The notes below the pieces were generated by a model that saw only the letters and a program-made list of their open reading frames with translations, was not told the origin of the DNA and made no database searches. Source: Pseudomonadota bacterium (GTDB taxonomy: Bacteria > Pseudomonadota > Alphaproteobacteria > Sphingomonadales > Sphingomonadaceae). Taken from it: a DNA stretch of 24,453 nt. Below, in pieces: positions 15,392-22,965 of the stretch (the stretch's first letter is position 1; each line of letters begins with the position of its first letter). The translations under genes and the position numbers were made by a program. The stretch spans positions 1-24,453 of the forward strand of contig JAEWCW010000053.1 in assembly GCA_023390415.1 (NCBI GenBank). Direction: 5' to 3'.

Positions 15392-17764
15392 TTATTCGGC
15401 GGCCGCGGTCAGGATCAGCGGCTCGGTCTCCGTCTGCGCCTCCGCCTTGCGCTGCGCGTCGAGCCTGCGGAAGGCCGAGAGCGCCTGCCCCACCACCTGG
15501 TCCATATTGTAGTAGCGGTAGGTGGCGAGGCGCCCGACGAAGGTGACGTCCGGCGTGGCGTCGGCGAGCGCCTCGTAGCGCTTGAACAGCGCCTGATTCT
15601 CCGGCCGCGGGATCGGGTAATAAGGATCGCCCTCGGCCGACGGATATTCGTAGGTGATGCTGGTCTTCGCCGCCTTCTGGCCCGTCAGGTGCTTGTACTC
15701 GGTGATCCGCGTGTACGGGACGTTGAAGTCCGGGTAGTTGACCACCGCGACCGGCTGGAACTGCTCCTTGTCCTCGATCCGGTGCTCGAACCGGAGGCTT
15801 CGGTAGGGAAGCTTGCCGAAGCGGAAATCGAAATATTCGTCGATGGGACCCGTATAGACGATGTGGCCGGCGCGGACCTCGTCCTTCACGGCGCGGAAAT
15901 CGGCACCGAGCAGGACGTCGATGTTCGGATGATCGAGCATCGCCTCGAACATCTTCGTATAGCCCTCGGCCGGCATGATCTGGTGCTTGTCGCCGAAATA
16001 GCGGTCGTCGGTGTTGGTCCGGGTTGGGATCCGCGCGGTCACCGCCTTGTCGAGCTCGGACGGGTCGATGCCCCATTGCTTGCGGGTGTAGCCCTGGAAG
16101 AACAGCTCATAGAGCTCGCGGCCGACCGCGTTGATGACCACGTCCTCGCTCGTCCGGATCTCGTCGACCGGCTCGGCGCGCGAGGCGAGATAGGCAGCAG
16201 CCTCCTCGTCGGTCTCCAGGTCGAGGCCGAACAGGCTGTTGAGGGTCGTCCGGTTGATCGGGATCGGCACCAGTTGCCCGCGCACCTCTGCCAGCACACG
16301 GTGCTCGTAGGGCCGCCACGCAGTGAATTGCGAGAGATAGTCGACGATCTCGTCACTGTTGGTGTGGAAGATGTGCGGGCCATATTGGTGGATCAGGACC
16401 CCGGCCTCGTCCGTGCGATCATAGGCGTTGCCGGCGACGTGCGGGCGCCGGTCGATCACCAGGACCTTGGCGTCGTGCTGACTCGCCAGCCGCTCCGCGA
16501 TCACAGATCCGGCGAAGCCCGCACCGACGACGAGATAGTCGTAGCTCTTGCCGAGATGGGTCGCGACCAGATTGGGCCCGCGCTTGGTCTCGCGGCTCGC
16601 CTCTCCGATCGCCTCGCCGACCAGCCCGCGCATCCGGGCGAAGGTGATGTCCCAGCTCAGATTCGCGAGCTTGGTGTCGACCTCTGCAAGCCACTCGCCC
16701 TCGCTGCGTGACAGCTCCAGCGCGCGCTCGCAGCCGGCGATGAACTCCTCGGCGCCGTCGGCGATGATCACTGCCTCGAGATCCGAATAATGGCGGGCGA
16801 CGTCGGTGATCGGAGTCGAGACGACCGGCCGGCCGCCGGCCAGATATTCCGGGGTCTTGGTCGGCGAGATGAACTTGGTTGAATCGTTGATCGCGAACGG
16901 CATCAAGGCGACGTCCCAGCCGCCGAGATAGGCCGGAAGCTCCTCATAGGTCTTGGAGCCGAGATAGAAGATGTTGGGCCGCTGCGGCAGGTCGGCGGGA
17001 TCGATCTTCACCACCGGCCCAACCATCATGATCGACCATTCGGGATGGGCTTCGGCGAGCGCCGCGATCAGCTTCAGGTCCATCCGCTCGTCGATGACGC
17101 CGTAGAAGCCGAAGCGCGGCTGGCGGGTGACCGCCTGGTCGTCGGGTACGGCGTCGATCGCGCGGGCTTGCGCGAAATGGGCGCGGTCGACCGAGGAAGG
17201 AAAGGGATGGACGTTCGGGTGCCGCGCGCGCTTCGCCTCCCACAGGCTGTAGCCGCCGGTGAAGACGACGTCGGCAATGTCGAACAATTCGCTTTCGAGC
17301 GCCAACAGGCGCTTCGGCGCGAAGCGGAAATTGGCGAGCTCGTCCATGCAGTCGTAGACGGTCGCGGCGGCGTCGACGTGCCGAGAGAAGGGCAGCATCA
17401 TCGGCGTGTAATACCAGCGCACGAACGGCCCTTCCTCGCCGGCCAGGAACCCGTCGAGCAGGGCCTTGAGCACCGTCTCCTTCTCCTCCTCGCCCATGCC
17501 CTCGGGCAGGGACGGGGTGACAACGACGACTCCCGTCTCGGCGCACGTGCGGATTCCGAGCGCGGGCTCACAGCCCTCAAGCGCGTTTTCGGGCTCTTCC
17601 CAGAAGATGACCCGGCGCTCTTCGGCGAAGCGGCTCATCAGATGCTGCGGGCGCTGAAAGACGAAATTCCACCGCAGGTGGGAGAAGCAGATCAGGTTGT
17701 GGTCGAAGGTTCGGGTTTCAAACTGGCTCTGCCCCAGGGACGAGGCGGTGGATAGCTGGATCAA
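15392..17764 (-). CDS. glf: Glycosyltransferase fused to UDP-galactopyranose mutase
   Basis: One uninterrupted frame encodes two enzymes. Residues about 20-395 resemble a GT4/GT-B glycosyltransferase (HLRWNFVFQRPQHLM, YDCMDELANF, FYGVIDERMDLKL, PTKTPEYLAGGRPVVSTPI). Residues about 407-770 form a UDP-galactopyranose mutase: FAD loop VVGAGFAGS, QYGPHIFHT, VPIPINRTTLN, YTRKQWG, and GRLATYRYYNMDQVV near the end. The mutase turns UDP-galactopyranose into UDP-galactofuranose; the transferase may use that product on a surface glycan. The frame stays open to an ATG at 17845. I prefer TTG 17764 (790 residues) because GAGGG precedes it, the extra stretch has codons rare here (AGA, ATA), and a stress-type promoter lies at 17804-17829. 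The symbol applies to the C-terminal half. Confidence 0.88.
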   Translation of the reverse strand: MIQLSTASSLGQSQFETRTFDHNLICFSHLRWNFVFQRPQHLMSRFAEERRVIFWEEPENALEGCEPALGIRTCAETGVVVVTPSLPEGMGEEEKETVLKALLDGFLAGEEGPFVRWYYTPMMLPFSRHVDAAATVYDCMDELANFRFAPKRLLALESELFDIADVVFTGGYSLWEAKRARHPNVHPFPSSVDRAHFAQARAIDAVPDDQAVTRQPRFGFYGVIDERMDLKLIAALAEAHPEWSIMMVGPVVKIDPADLPQRPNIFYLGSKTYEELPAYLGGWDVALMPFAINDSTKFISPTKTPEYLAGGRPVVSTPITDVARHYSDLEAVIIADGAEEFIAGCERALELSRSEGEWLAEVDTKLANLSWDITFARMRGLVGEAIGEASRETKRGPNLVATHLGKSYDYLVVGAGFAGSVIAERLASQHDAKVLVIDRRPHVAGNAYDRTDEAGVLIHQYGPHIFHTNSDEIVDYLSQFTAWRPYEHRVLAEVRGQLVPIPINRTTLNSLFGLDLETDEEAAAYLASRAEPVDEIRTSEDVVINAVGRELYELFFQGYTRKQWGIDPSELDKAVTARIPTRTNTDDRYFGDKHQIMPAEGYTKMFEAMLDHPNIDVLLGADFRAVKDEVRAGHIVYTGPIDEYFDFRFGKLPYRSLRFEHRIEDKEQFQPVAVVNYPDFNVPYTRITEYKHLTGQKAAKTSITYEYPSAEGDPYYPIPRPENQALFKRYEALADATPDVTFVGRLATYRYYNMDQVVGQALSAFRRLDAQRKAEAQTETEPLILTAAAE

Positions 17765-17793
17765 CGGTGCGCCCTCGTGGATGTTTATTCTGC

Positions 17794-17806
17794 GTTCACG
17801 GTGAAC
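17794..17806. promoter_or_regulatory. Short perfect palindrome, possible operator
   Basis: GTTCACGGTGAAC is a perfect inverted repeat around one central base. It overlaps the -10 element and probable transcript start of the promoter proposed for the glycosyltransferase/mutase gene, so a bound regulator could block it. The regulator is unknown; the nearby Rrf2 protein is one candidate. Confidence 0.35.
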
Positions 17807-17829
17807 CCGCGCGTTCCGAGTCGGGTTCC
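17804..17829 (-). promoter_or_regulatory. EcfG-like general-stress promoter of the glycosyltransferase/mutase gene
   Basis: On the minus strand GGAAC (17829-17825) is followed after 17 bases by GGTT (17807-17804). The alphaproteobacterial EcfG consensus is GGAAC-N16/17-CGTT, so one base of the -10 differs. A transcript starting near 17797 would have a leader of about 33 bases to TTG 17764. Confidence 0.4.
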
Positions 17830-17877
17830 CGCAGTGCAGCATCATTCTGACTGATCGAGGTTAGCCCCCAATTGTCT

Positions 17878-17895
17878 GACTTTACGGGAAAAGTC
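17878..17895. repeat. Small inverted repeat in the divergent intergenic region
   Basis: GACTTT and AAAGTC flank six bases between the glycosyltransferase/mutase gene and the GH43 gene. It could be an operator or a chance hairpin. No clear promoter for the GH43 gene was recognised in this stretch. Confidence 0.25.
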
Positions 17896-17950
17896 TGCGG
17901 CCGCCTCGCCGGCCTTCCAACCTCCTGCGCTTCCGTCTAAATCCCCTAAT

Positions 17951-19363
17951 ATGTCTGATAAATCGATTCCCGCCTTCAGTGTCGATGCCGTCGCGGACGA
18001 TGGCGGAACGCGTTTTGGCGTGGCCCTCGCCGATACCGGCGAAACCCGCATCTATGAGGTCGAAGGCGGCGAGCAGGCGCATTACAGCGACTTCTTTCGC
18101 GCCCTCCACCGCGATTTCGGAACGCGCATGCCCCACGCTTATGAGGAGCCGTCCGACGCCGCCGAGGACGGGCTGCAGTGGCGGCCGCTGATCACCGAGA
18201 ATCTGAGTCCGAAAATCCTCTCCGGCTATGGTGACCCGGCAGTGCTCAAGACCAATGAGGGCTGGGTCCTGGTCGCGACCTCGAACGACGCGCCGGACGC
18301 CTTCCCGATCCTTCGCTCGCACGATCTCGAGCATTGGACCCACGAAGGCTTTGTCTTCCCGGAAGGCGAGACGCCGGAATGGACCGCGACCGGGATCAAG
18401 GTCGCGGACTTCTGGGCCCCGGAGATGGCCAAGGTCGGCGACGAATATTGGGTCGTCTACACGGCGCGCGAGAAATCGAACGCGCTCGCCATCGGCCTCG
18501 CCAAGGCGCCGAGCCCGTTCGGCCCGTGGCGCGATCTCGGCCATCCAATCGTGACCGGCGGCGTCCTCCTCTTCCCGCCCGCCGACCCGGACGCGCCGAA
18601 GCCGGCGATGAGCGGCGGAGTCATCGACTCGCACATTCTCGTCGATGCGGAGGGCCAGCCCTGGCTCTACTGGAAGCGCGACTCCAATGGAATCTGGCCG
18701 CGGCCGCTCGCCGGCCTGCTGCGCGAGGCGCCGGAGCTGATCGACGAGATGTTCGAGAGCGAGCAGGACCGGCTGACCGCCGCCTTCGCCGCCGCGGTCC
18801 AGCCCTGGGCGAACACGCGGCGCCCGCTCGAGCGCTTCTTCCTGATGCAGCCGCTGATCGAGGCGGTGCTCGGCTCATGGAACCGCGTGCGCGAGGTTCT
18901 GGAGCGCTCCGGGAAGGGCGAGATGATCCTCGACGCGATGAAGACTCCGATCTTCGCCCAGCGCCTGACCGCGGACGGTACTGCGCTGATCGGCGAGCCG
19001 ACGCAGGTTCTCGCCAACGATCTCGATTGGGAAGGCCATCTGATCGAGGGCCCGTGGGTGACCCGCCAGGCGGGGCGCTACTGGCTCTTCTACGCCGGCA
19101 ACGATTTCTCGACCCCCGCCTACGGGATCGGCGTCGCCGTCGCCGACCATCCGCTCGGCCCCTTCGTCAAGCAGCCCAAGCCGCTCCTGAAGTCCAACCG
19201 GACCTGGTGGGCGCCGGGCCACGCCTCGGTCGCGCCCGGGCGCGACGGCACGCCGCAGCTCTTCTTCCACGCTTTCTTCCCCGGACAGGGCGGCTACAAC
19301 GCCTTTCGCGCCCTGCTCACCGCCCGCCTCGAATTCGGGCCGGACGGGGTGAAGCTCGGCTGA
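17951..19363 (+). CDS. GH43-like glycoside hydrolase (five-bladed propeller) with an internal helical insertion
   Basis: The product is 470 residues with no evident signal peptide, so it may act in the cytoplasm. The three GH43-type carboxylates can be placed: Asp95 in GYGDPAVL (base), Asp226 in GGVIDSHIL (pKa modulator) and Glu366 in HLIEGPWV (acid). Propeller blades are marked by SHDLEHWT, WAPEMAKVGDEYWVVYTA, PWLYWKRDSNG and YWLFYAGND. Between PWLYWKRDSNG and IFAQRLTADG there are about 85 extra residues (249-333) that look helical and are unusual for the family. GH43 enzymes attack arabinofuranosides, xylosides and in some cases galactofuranosides. The divergent mutase makes UDP-galactofuranose, so a furanose-type substrate is plausible but unproven. 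The ribosome-binding site is weak. Its stop abuts the NadE stop (TGATCA). Confidence 0.82.
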   Translation: MSDKSIPAFSVDAVADDGGTRFGVALADTGETRIYEVEGGEQAHYSDFFRALHRDFGTRMPHAYEEPSDAAEDGLQWRPLITENLSPKILSGYGDPAVLKTNEGWVLVATSNDAPDAFPILRSHDLEHWTHEGFVFPEGETPEWTATGIKVADFWAPEMAKVGDEYWVVYTAREKSNALAIGLAKAPSPFGPWRDLGHPIVTGGVLLFPPADPDAPKPAMSGGVIDSHILVDAEGQPWLYWKRDSNGIWPRPLAGLLREAPELIDEMFESEQDRLTAAFAAAVQPWANTRRPLERFFLMQPLIEAVLGSWNRVREVLERSGKGEMILDAMKTPIFAQRLTADGTALIGEPTQVLANDLDWEGHLIEGPWVTRQAGRYWLFYAGNDFSTPAYGIGVAVADHPLGPFVKQPKPLLKSNRTWWAPGHASVAPGRDGTPQLFFHAFFPGQGGYNAFRALLTARLEFGPDGVKLG

Positions 19364-21412
19364 TCAGTCGAACGCAGCTTTCAGTTCGTCCAGCCACGGC
19401 GCCGCGGTGCCGTCGCTCGGGGCGCGCCAGTCGCCGCGGGGGCTGAGCGCGCCCCCGGACGAGACCTTGGGCGCATTGGGCATGGCGCTGCGCTTGTACT
19501 GGCTGATCTGGAAGAAGCGGTAGAGGAAGACCTCCAGCCACTTGCGGATCGTCGCCAGATCGAAGGTGCCCTTCAGCGCATCCGGATAGCCGGCGGGCCA
19601 CTGGCCTTTGTCGACGTCCTTCCACGCCTGCCAGGCGAGGAACGCTACCTTGGACGGCGGCTGGCCGCTCCGCAGGATGTGGAACAGGAAGAAATCGTGC
19701 AGCGCATAGGGGCCGATCGTGTCCTCGGTCGATTGCATCTCGCCCTGGTCCGAGGCCGGGATCAGCTCCGGCGAAATCTTGGTTGCAAGGATCGCCTCGA
19801 GCGTGCGGTTGGTTGCCGGATCGAACTGGCCGGACTTCACGGCCCAGCGGATCAGATATTGGATCAGCGTCTTGGGAACGCCCGCATTGACGCCGTAATG
19901 GCTCATCTGGTCGCCGACTCCGTAGGTCGACCAGCCTAGTGCCACCTCGGAGAGATTGCCGGTGCCGACGACGAAGCCACCGCGCTGGTTGGCGAGACGG
20001 AACAGATAGTCGGTGCGAAGGCCCGCCTGCACGTTCTCGAAGGTGATGTCGTAGACCGGCTCGCCCTTGGCGAAGGGGTGGCCGATGTCGGTCAGCATCT
20101 GCATCGCTGCAGGCTTGATGTCGATCTCCTCGCCGACGATGCCGAGCGCCTTCATCAGCGCCCAGGCATTGCCCTTGGTCGTCTCGCCGGTGGCGAAGCC
20201 GGGCATGGTGAAGCCGAGGATGGTCGAGCGCGGGAGCTTCAGGAAGTCGCAGGTCTTGGCGGCGACGATCAGAGCGTGGGTCGAATCCAGGCCGCCCGAG
20301 ACCCCGATGACGAGATGCTTGCCCTTGGTCGCCATGAAGCGGCGGGCGAGGCCCTGGACCTGGATGTTGAACGCCTCGTAGCAATCGGCGTCGAGCTGCT
20401 CGGGCCGGTTCGGGACATAGGGGAAGCGGCGCAGGCGCCGGAGGAAGCCGACGTCCTTCAGATGCGGCTTGTGCGCAAAATGGATTCGGCGGGCGCTCTT
20501 CTCCGGATGGCCGGCGGCAACCGCATTGTCGTTGAAGGTGGGCATCCGCATCCGCTCGAGCCGTAGGCGCTGGACGTCGATGTCCGCGGCGCAGAGCTCG
20601 GGCTCCATGTCGAAGCGGCCGGAATCGCAGAGGAGTTCGCCCATTTCGTAGATCGAGCCCTGGCCGTCCCAGGCCAGATCCGTGGTGCTCTCGCCGGGGC
20701 CCGACGCCGCATAGACATAAGCGGCGCAGCAGCGGCTCGATTGCGAAGCGCAGAGAAGCTTGCGCTCGTCCGCCTTGCCGATCGTGATGTTGGACGCCGA
20801 GAGATTGCAGAGGATCAGCGCCCCGGCCAGCGCGCCGACGGTCGAGGGCGGCTGCGGCGCCCAATAATCCTCGCAAATCTCGACGTGGAAGATGAAGTCG
20901 TCCAGATCCTCGGCCGCGAAGATCAGGTCGGTGCCGAACGGCACGATCTCGCCGGCGACCGCAATGTCGATGCCGTTGAGGCCGATGCCCGAGACGAACC
21001 AGCGCTTCTCATAATATTCGCGGTAATTGGGGAGGAAGCTCTTCGGCACCACGCCGAGGATGCGGCCGCGCGAGACGGCGAGGGCGCAATTGTAGAGCCG
21101 GCCGTTCCGCCGCAGCGGCGCGCCCACCACGAAGACCGGGCCGAGCTTCGCAGTCTCGTCGCGAAAGCGCGCTATCCCGTCCTCGACCGCGTCGAGGAAG
21201 GCCTCCTGCAGGAACAGGTCGTCGACCGAATAAGAGGAGATGTTGAGCTCCGGATAGACGACCAGGTCGACGCCCTTGCCGTCCGCCTCGCGGGCGAGCG
21301 CGATCGCCTGATCGACGTTGAAGGTGACGTCGCCGGCCGATCCGACCGGGCTCGCAGCGGCGACCCGGACGAAGCCGTGGCGGTGGATCGATTCGAAAGG
21401 CGGCCTCTTCAC
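19364..21412 (-). CDS. nadE: Glutamine-dependent NAD(+) synthetase
   Basis: The 682-residue enzyme carries out the last step of NAD synthesis, amidating nicotinate adenine dinucleotide with ammonia taken from glutamine. The N-terminal nitrilase-type glutaminase domain (about 12-300) shows the full triad: Glu55 (VVYPELN), Lys124 (VVPKSFLPNYREYYEKRWF) and Cys180 (VEICEDYWAP). The C-terminal synthetase domain (about 335-670) has the ATP-pyrophosphatase loop SGGLDST at 370-376 and later GTGNLSE, VGDQMSHYG and a C-terminal FFQISQYKRSAMPNAPK. Length and order match the long bacterial form such as that of Mycobacterium. I set the start at GTG 21412, with GGAG just upstream and a GTGA overlap with the cinA-like stop; the longer frame reaching 21451 lies inside that gene. 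Confidence 0.96.
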   Translation of the reverse strand: MKRPPFESIHRHGFVRVAAASPVGSAGDVTFNVDQAIALAREADGKGVDLVVYPELNISSYSVDDLFLQEAFLDAVEDGIARFRDETAKLGPVFVVGAPLRRNGRLYNCALAVSRGRILGVVPKSFLPNYREYYEKRWFVSGIGLNGIDIAVAGEIVPFGTDLIFAAEDLDDFIFHVEICEDYWAPQPPSTVGALAGALILCNLSASNITIGKADERKLLCASQSSRCCAAYVYAASGPGESTTDLAWDGQGSIYEMGELLCDSGRFDMEPELCAADIDVQRLRLERMRMPTFNDNAVAAGHPEKSARRIHFAHKPHLKDVGFLRRLRRFPYVPNRPEQLDADCYEAFNIQVQGLARRFMATKGKHLVIGVSGGLDSTHALIVAAKTCDFLKLPRSTILGFTMPGFATGETTKGNAWALMKALGIVGEEIDIKPAAMQMLTDIGHPFAKGEPVYDITFENVQAGLRTDYLFRLANQRGGFVVGTGNLSEVALGWSTYGVGDQMSHYGVNAGVPKTLIQYLIRWAVKSGQFDPATNRTLEAILATKISPELIPASDQGEMQSTEDTIGPYALHDFFLFHILRSGQPPSKVAFLAWQAWKDVDKGQWPAGYPDALKGTFDLATIRKWLEVFLYRFFQISQYKRSAMPNAPKVSSGGALSPRGDWRAPSDGTAAPWLDELKAAFD

Positions 21413-21906
21413 AGCATCTCCGTCATCATTTCGACCGCGACCTGCATACACGCGATCCGGGTCGCTCCGCGACCCACCGGGCCGAAATGCTCCTCGCGGT
21501 GCGCGGTGATCCTGCCGGCGCGGGCGCAGGCGAAGTGGACGAGGCCGGGCTCGTCGCCGGCGTCGGCGAAGCCGGTGATCGCGAGCGCGATATGGGCGCG
21601 CGAGCGCTCAAGCGCCCCTTCCGCCATCGCGACCGCCACCTCCCGCGACACCGCGCCCTTCTCGTCGATCAGGTCGAGCGGGATTCCGAGCATCTCGTTC
21701 TTGGCCTCGTTCGTGTAGGTGACGAAGCCGCGATCGAAGGCGTGGGCGACGCCCTGAACGTCGGTGAGAAGCGAGGCGAGCATGCCGCCGGTGCAGCTTT
21801 CGGCGGTCGCGAACATGAGGTCGCGCTCGCACGCCTTGTCGAGCAGCCGGCGCGTCGCTTCCTCGGTCTCCTCGGGGAGCACTGGGGAGAGGGTCTCAGT
21901 CGTCAA
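21409..21906 (-). CDS. pncC: CinA C-terminal-domain protein, probable NMN deamidase (PncC type)
   Basis: The 165-residue stand-alone CinA domain has the conserved AESCTGGMLASLLTDV block (34-50), YTNEAKNEMLGIP (64-76) and AITGFA near 109-114. PncC-type enzymes convert nicotinamide mononucleotide to nicotinate mononucleotide, which feeds back to NAD through NadD and NadE. NadE is the very next gene, coupled by a GTGA overlap, which strengthens the call. The usual AGPGG-like run after the third motif is shortened here to TGFADAGDEPG, so activity is likely but not certain. The start is TTG 21906 with AAGGG ten bases upstream, and an EcfG-like promoter on the same strand sits 30-60 bases further up. 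No ATG lies before the first conserved block. Confidence 0.85.
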   Translation of the reverse strand: MTTETLSPVLPEETEEATRRLLDKACERDLMFATAESCTGGMLASLLTDVQGVAHAFDRGFVTYTNEAKNEMLGIPLDLIDEKGAVSREVAVAMAEGALERSRAHIALAITGFADAGDEPGLVHFACARAGRITAHREEHFGPVGRGATRIACMQVAVEMMTEML

Positions 21907-21935
21907 GCAGCGGGCCCTTTACGGCAGGTCGCCAA

Positions 21936-21961
21936 GGAACCGGTCCCTAGCCCCGAATGTT
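21936..21961 (+). promoter_or_regulatory. EcfG-type general-stress promoter of the hemerythrin gene
   Basis: GGAAC (21936-21940), 17 bases, then TGTT (21958-21961) closely matches GGAAC-N16/17-CGTT. The transcript would start near 21968, just before the GAGGAGG ribosome-binding site and ATG 21990. Confidence 0.62.
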
Positions 21962-21963
21962 CC
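21938..21963 (-). promoter_or_regulatory. EcfG-like promoter of the cinA-nadE operon, overlapping the rightward one
   Basis: On the minus strand GGAAC (21963-21959), 17 bases, then GGTT (21941-21938). It interleaves with the plus-strand element with a two-base offset, because GGAACC and GTTCC bracket the same spacer. The transcript would start near 21930, about 24 bases before TTG 21906. Confidence 0.48.
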
Positions 21964-21989
21964 AGAGGCCAAACGAGGAGGATATTCTC

Positions 21990-22499
21990 ATGGTCATCGG
22001 CAAGAAGGACGCGACCCATTTGCTGGCGGACGATCACCGTCGGGTCGAGGCGCTGTTCGAGCAGTTCGAGAAGGCGAGCGGCGACGGCCGCAAGGAGCGG
22101 CTCGCGCGCGAGATCTGCACCGAGCTCAAGATCCACACGATGCTGGAGGAGGAGATCTTCTATCCGGCGCTCCGCGGCAAGATTTCCGACGACGATCTCG
22201 ACGAGGCCTATGTCGAGCATGACGGCGCGAAACTGCTGGTCAACGAGATCGAGGCCGGCGGTGCCGACGAGGAGTTTTACGACGCCAAGGTGAAAGTCCT
22301 GCAGGAGCAGATCGAGCACCATGTCGAGGAGGAAGAGAAGCAGCGCGGCAATATCTTCCAGCAGGCGCGCGCGACCGATGTCGACCTGGAGGCGCTCGGC
22401 GCTCAGATGGAGGCGCGCAGGGCCGAGCTGATGGAGATGGCCGAGGCGGGCGGCCTTCCGCCGGCACAGCCCGCCACGATGCAGCACGAGGGAGCATGA
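21990..22499 (+). CDS. Hemerythrin HHE-domain protein
   Basis: The product is 169 residues and starts at ATG 21990, with GAGGAGG eight bases upstream. The frame runs 11 codons further up, but that would put the start inside the promoter. The all-helical HHE fold carries the expected diiron ligands: His16 (LLADDHRRVE), His49 and Glu53 (KIHTMLEEEIFYPAL), His77 (YVEHDGA), and His110/His111 with Glu115 (QIEHHVEEEE). Bacterial HHE proteins bind oxygen or nitric oxide or help in oxidative and nitrosative stress. After the domain comes an acidic tail rich in Ala, Glu and Met. The EcfG-type promoter fits a stress role. The ATGA at its end overlaps the next gene, so the two are translated together. 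Confidence 0.92.
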   Translation: MVIGKKDATHLLADDHRRVEALFEQFEKASGDGRKERLAREICTELKIHTMLEEEIFYPALRGKISDDDLDEAYVEHDGAKLLVNEIEAGGADEEFYDAKVKVLQEQIEHHVEEEEKQRGNIFQQARATDVDLEALGAQMEARRAELMEMAEAGGLPPAQPATMQHEGA

Positions 22500-22789
22500 G
22501 GATGAAGCGCAGCACCGTCTTGGTCGCCGCCGCGACCGGCGCGGTCGCCGCAGTGGCCGCTGCCTTGTTCACCCGCCGCTGGTTCCGGGGCGACGATGAC
22601 GAGATCTTCGCGCCGGCCCTGGCGCGCGGCACCCGCCCGCCCGGCCCGGTCGGAACCTCCAGCGCCGCCCGCCAGGCCGGCGCGGAGGCGATGCGCGATC
22701 CGCCCAAGAGCTGGTCCAAGGTCGACGAAGCGGCGGATGCCAGCTTCCCCGCCAGCGATCCCCCGGCCTTCGCTCCCCACGTGGACTGA
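22496..22789 (+). CDS. Small membrane-anchored protein with a C-terminal SFPASDPPA motif
   Basis: The product is 97 residues from ATG 22496, or 95 from ATG 22502, which has the better-spaced GGGAG. An N-terminal hydrophobic helix (STVLVAAATGAVAAVAAALF) is followed by a basic RRWFR and an unstructured-looking, proline- and alanine-rich stretch. The C-terminus VDEAADASFPASDPPAF resembles a short motif I have seen at the ends of small proteins in this bacterial group, with no known function. Overlap with the hemerythrin stop (ATGA) indicates one operon under the same stress promoter. I can assign no activity. Confidence 0.78.
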   Translation: MRMKRSTVLVAAATGAVAAVAAALFTRRWFRGDDDEIFAPALARGTRPPGPVGTSSAARQAGAEAMRDPPKSWSKVDEAADASFPASDPPAFAPHVD

Positions 22790-22810
22790 ACGACCCCACC
22801 GGCTGAGATA

Positions 22811-22833
22811 GGCGCGCCCAATGCGGGCGCGCC
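22811..22833. terminator. Perfect GC-rich hairpin after the hemerythrin operon
   Basis: GGCGCGCCC and GGGCGCGCC form a perfect 9-bp stem around AATGC, 22 bases after the stop at 22789. No T-run follows, so it may be a weak or Rho-assisted terminator, or an RNA 3'-end stabiliser. The rest of 22790-22965 shows no clear promoter or gene. Confidence 0.45.
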
Positions 22834-22965
22834 AATCCTGCGGCGAAGAAGCGGAAGGCCGTCCAATTTCTGTCAGAGACGCCGTTGGTGCGCGCGCCGG
22901 CTGAAGAGGTTTCGCGCGCCCGGGAAGTTTGCGATGGCGGGCAACGGCTTCGCGAGGAGATTCCA

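Noticed and set aside
14795..16711. Plus-strand open frame of 638 codons opposite the FAD, Rrf2 and mutase genes
   Set aside because: It is antisense to three recognised genes and carries no domain features.
22821..22904. A 27-codon plus-strand frame between the hemerythrin operon and the DUF72 gene
   Set aside because: Its ATG lies in the loop of a perfect hairpin with no ribosome-binding site, and the product is featureless.
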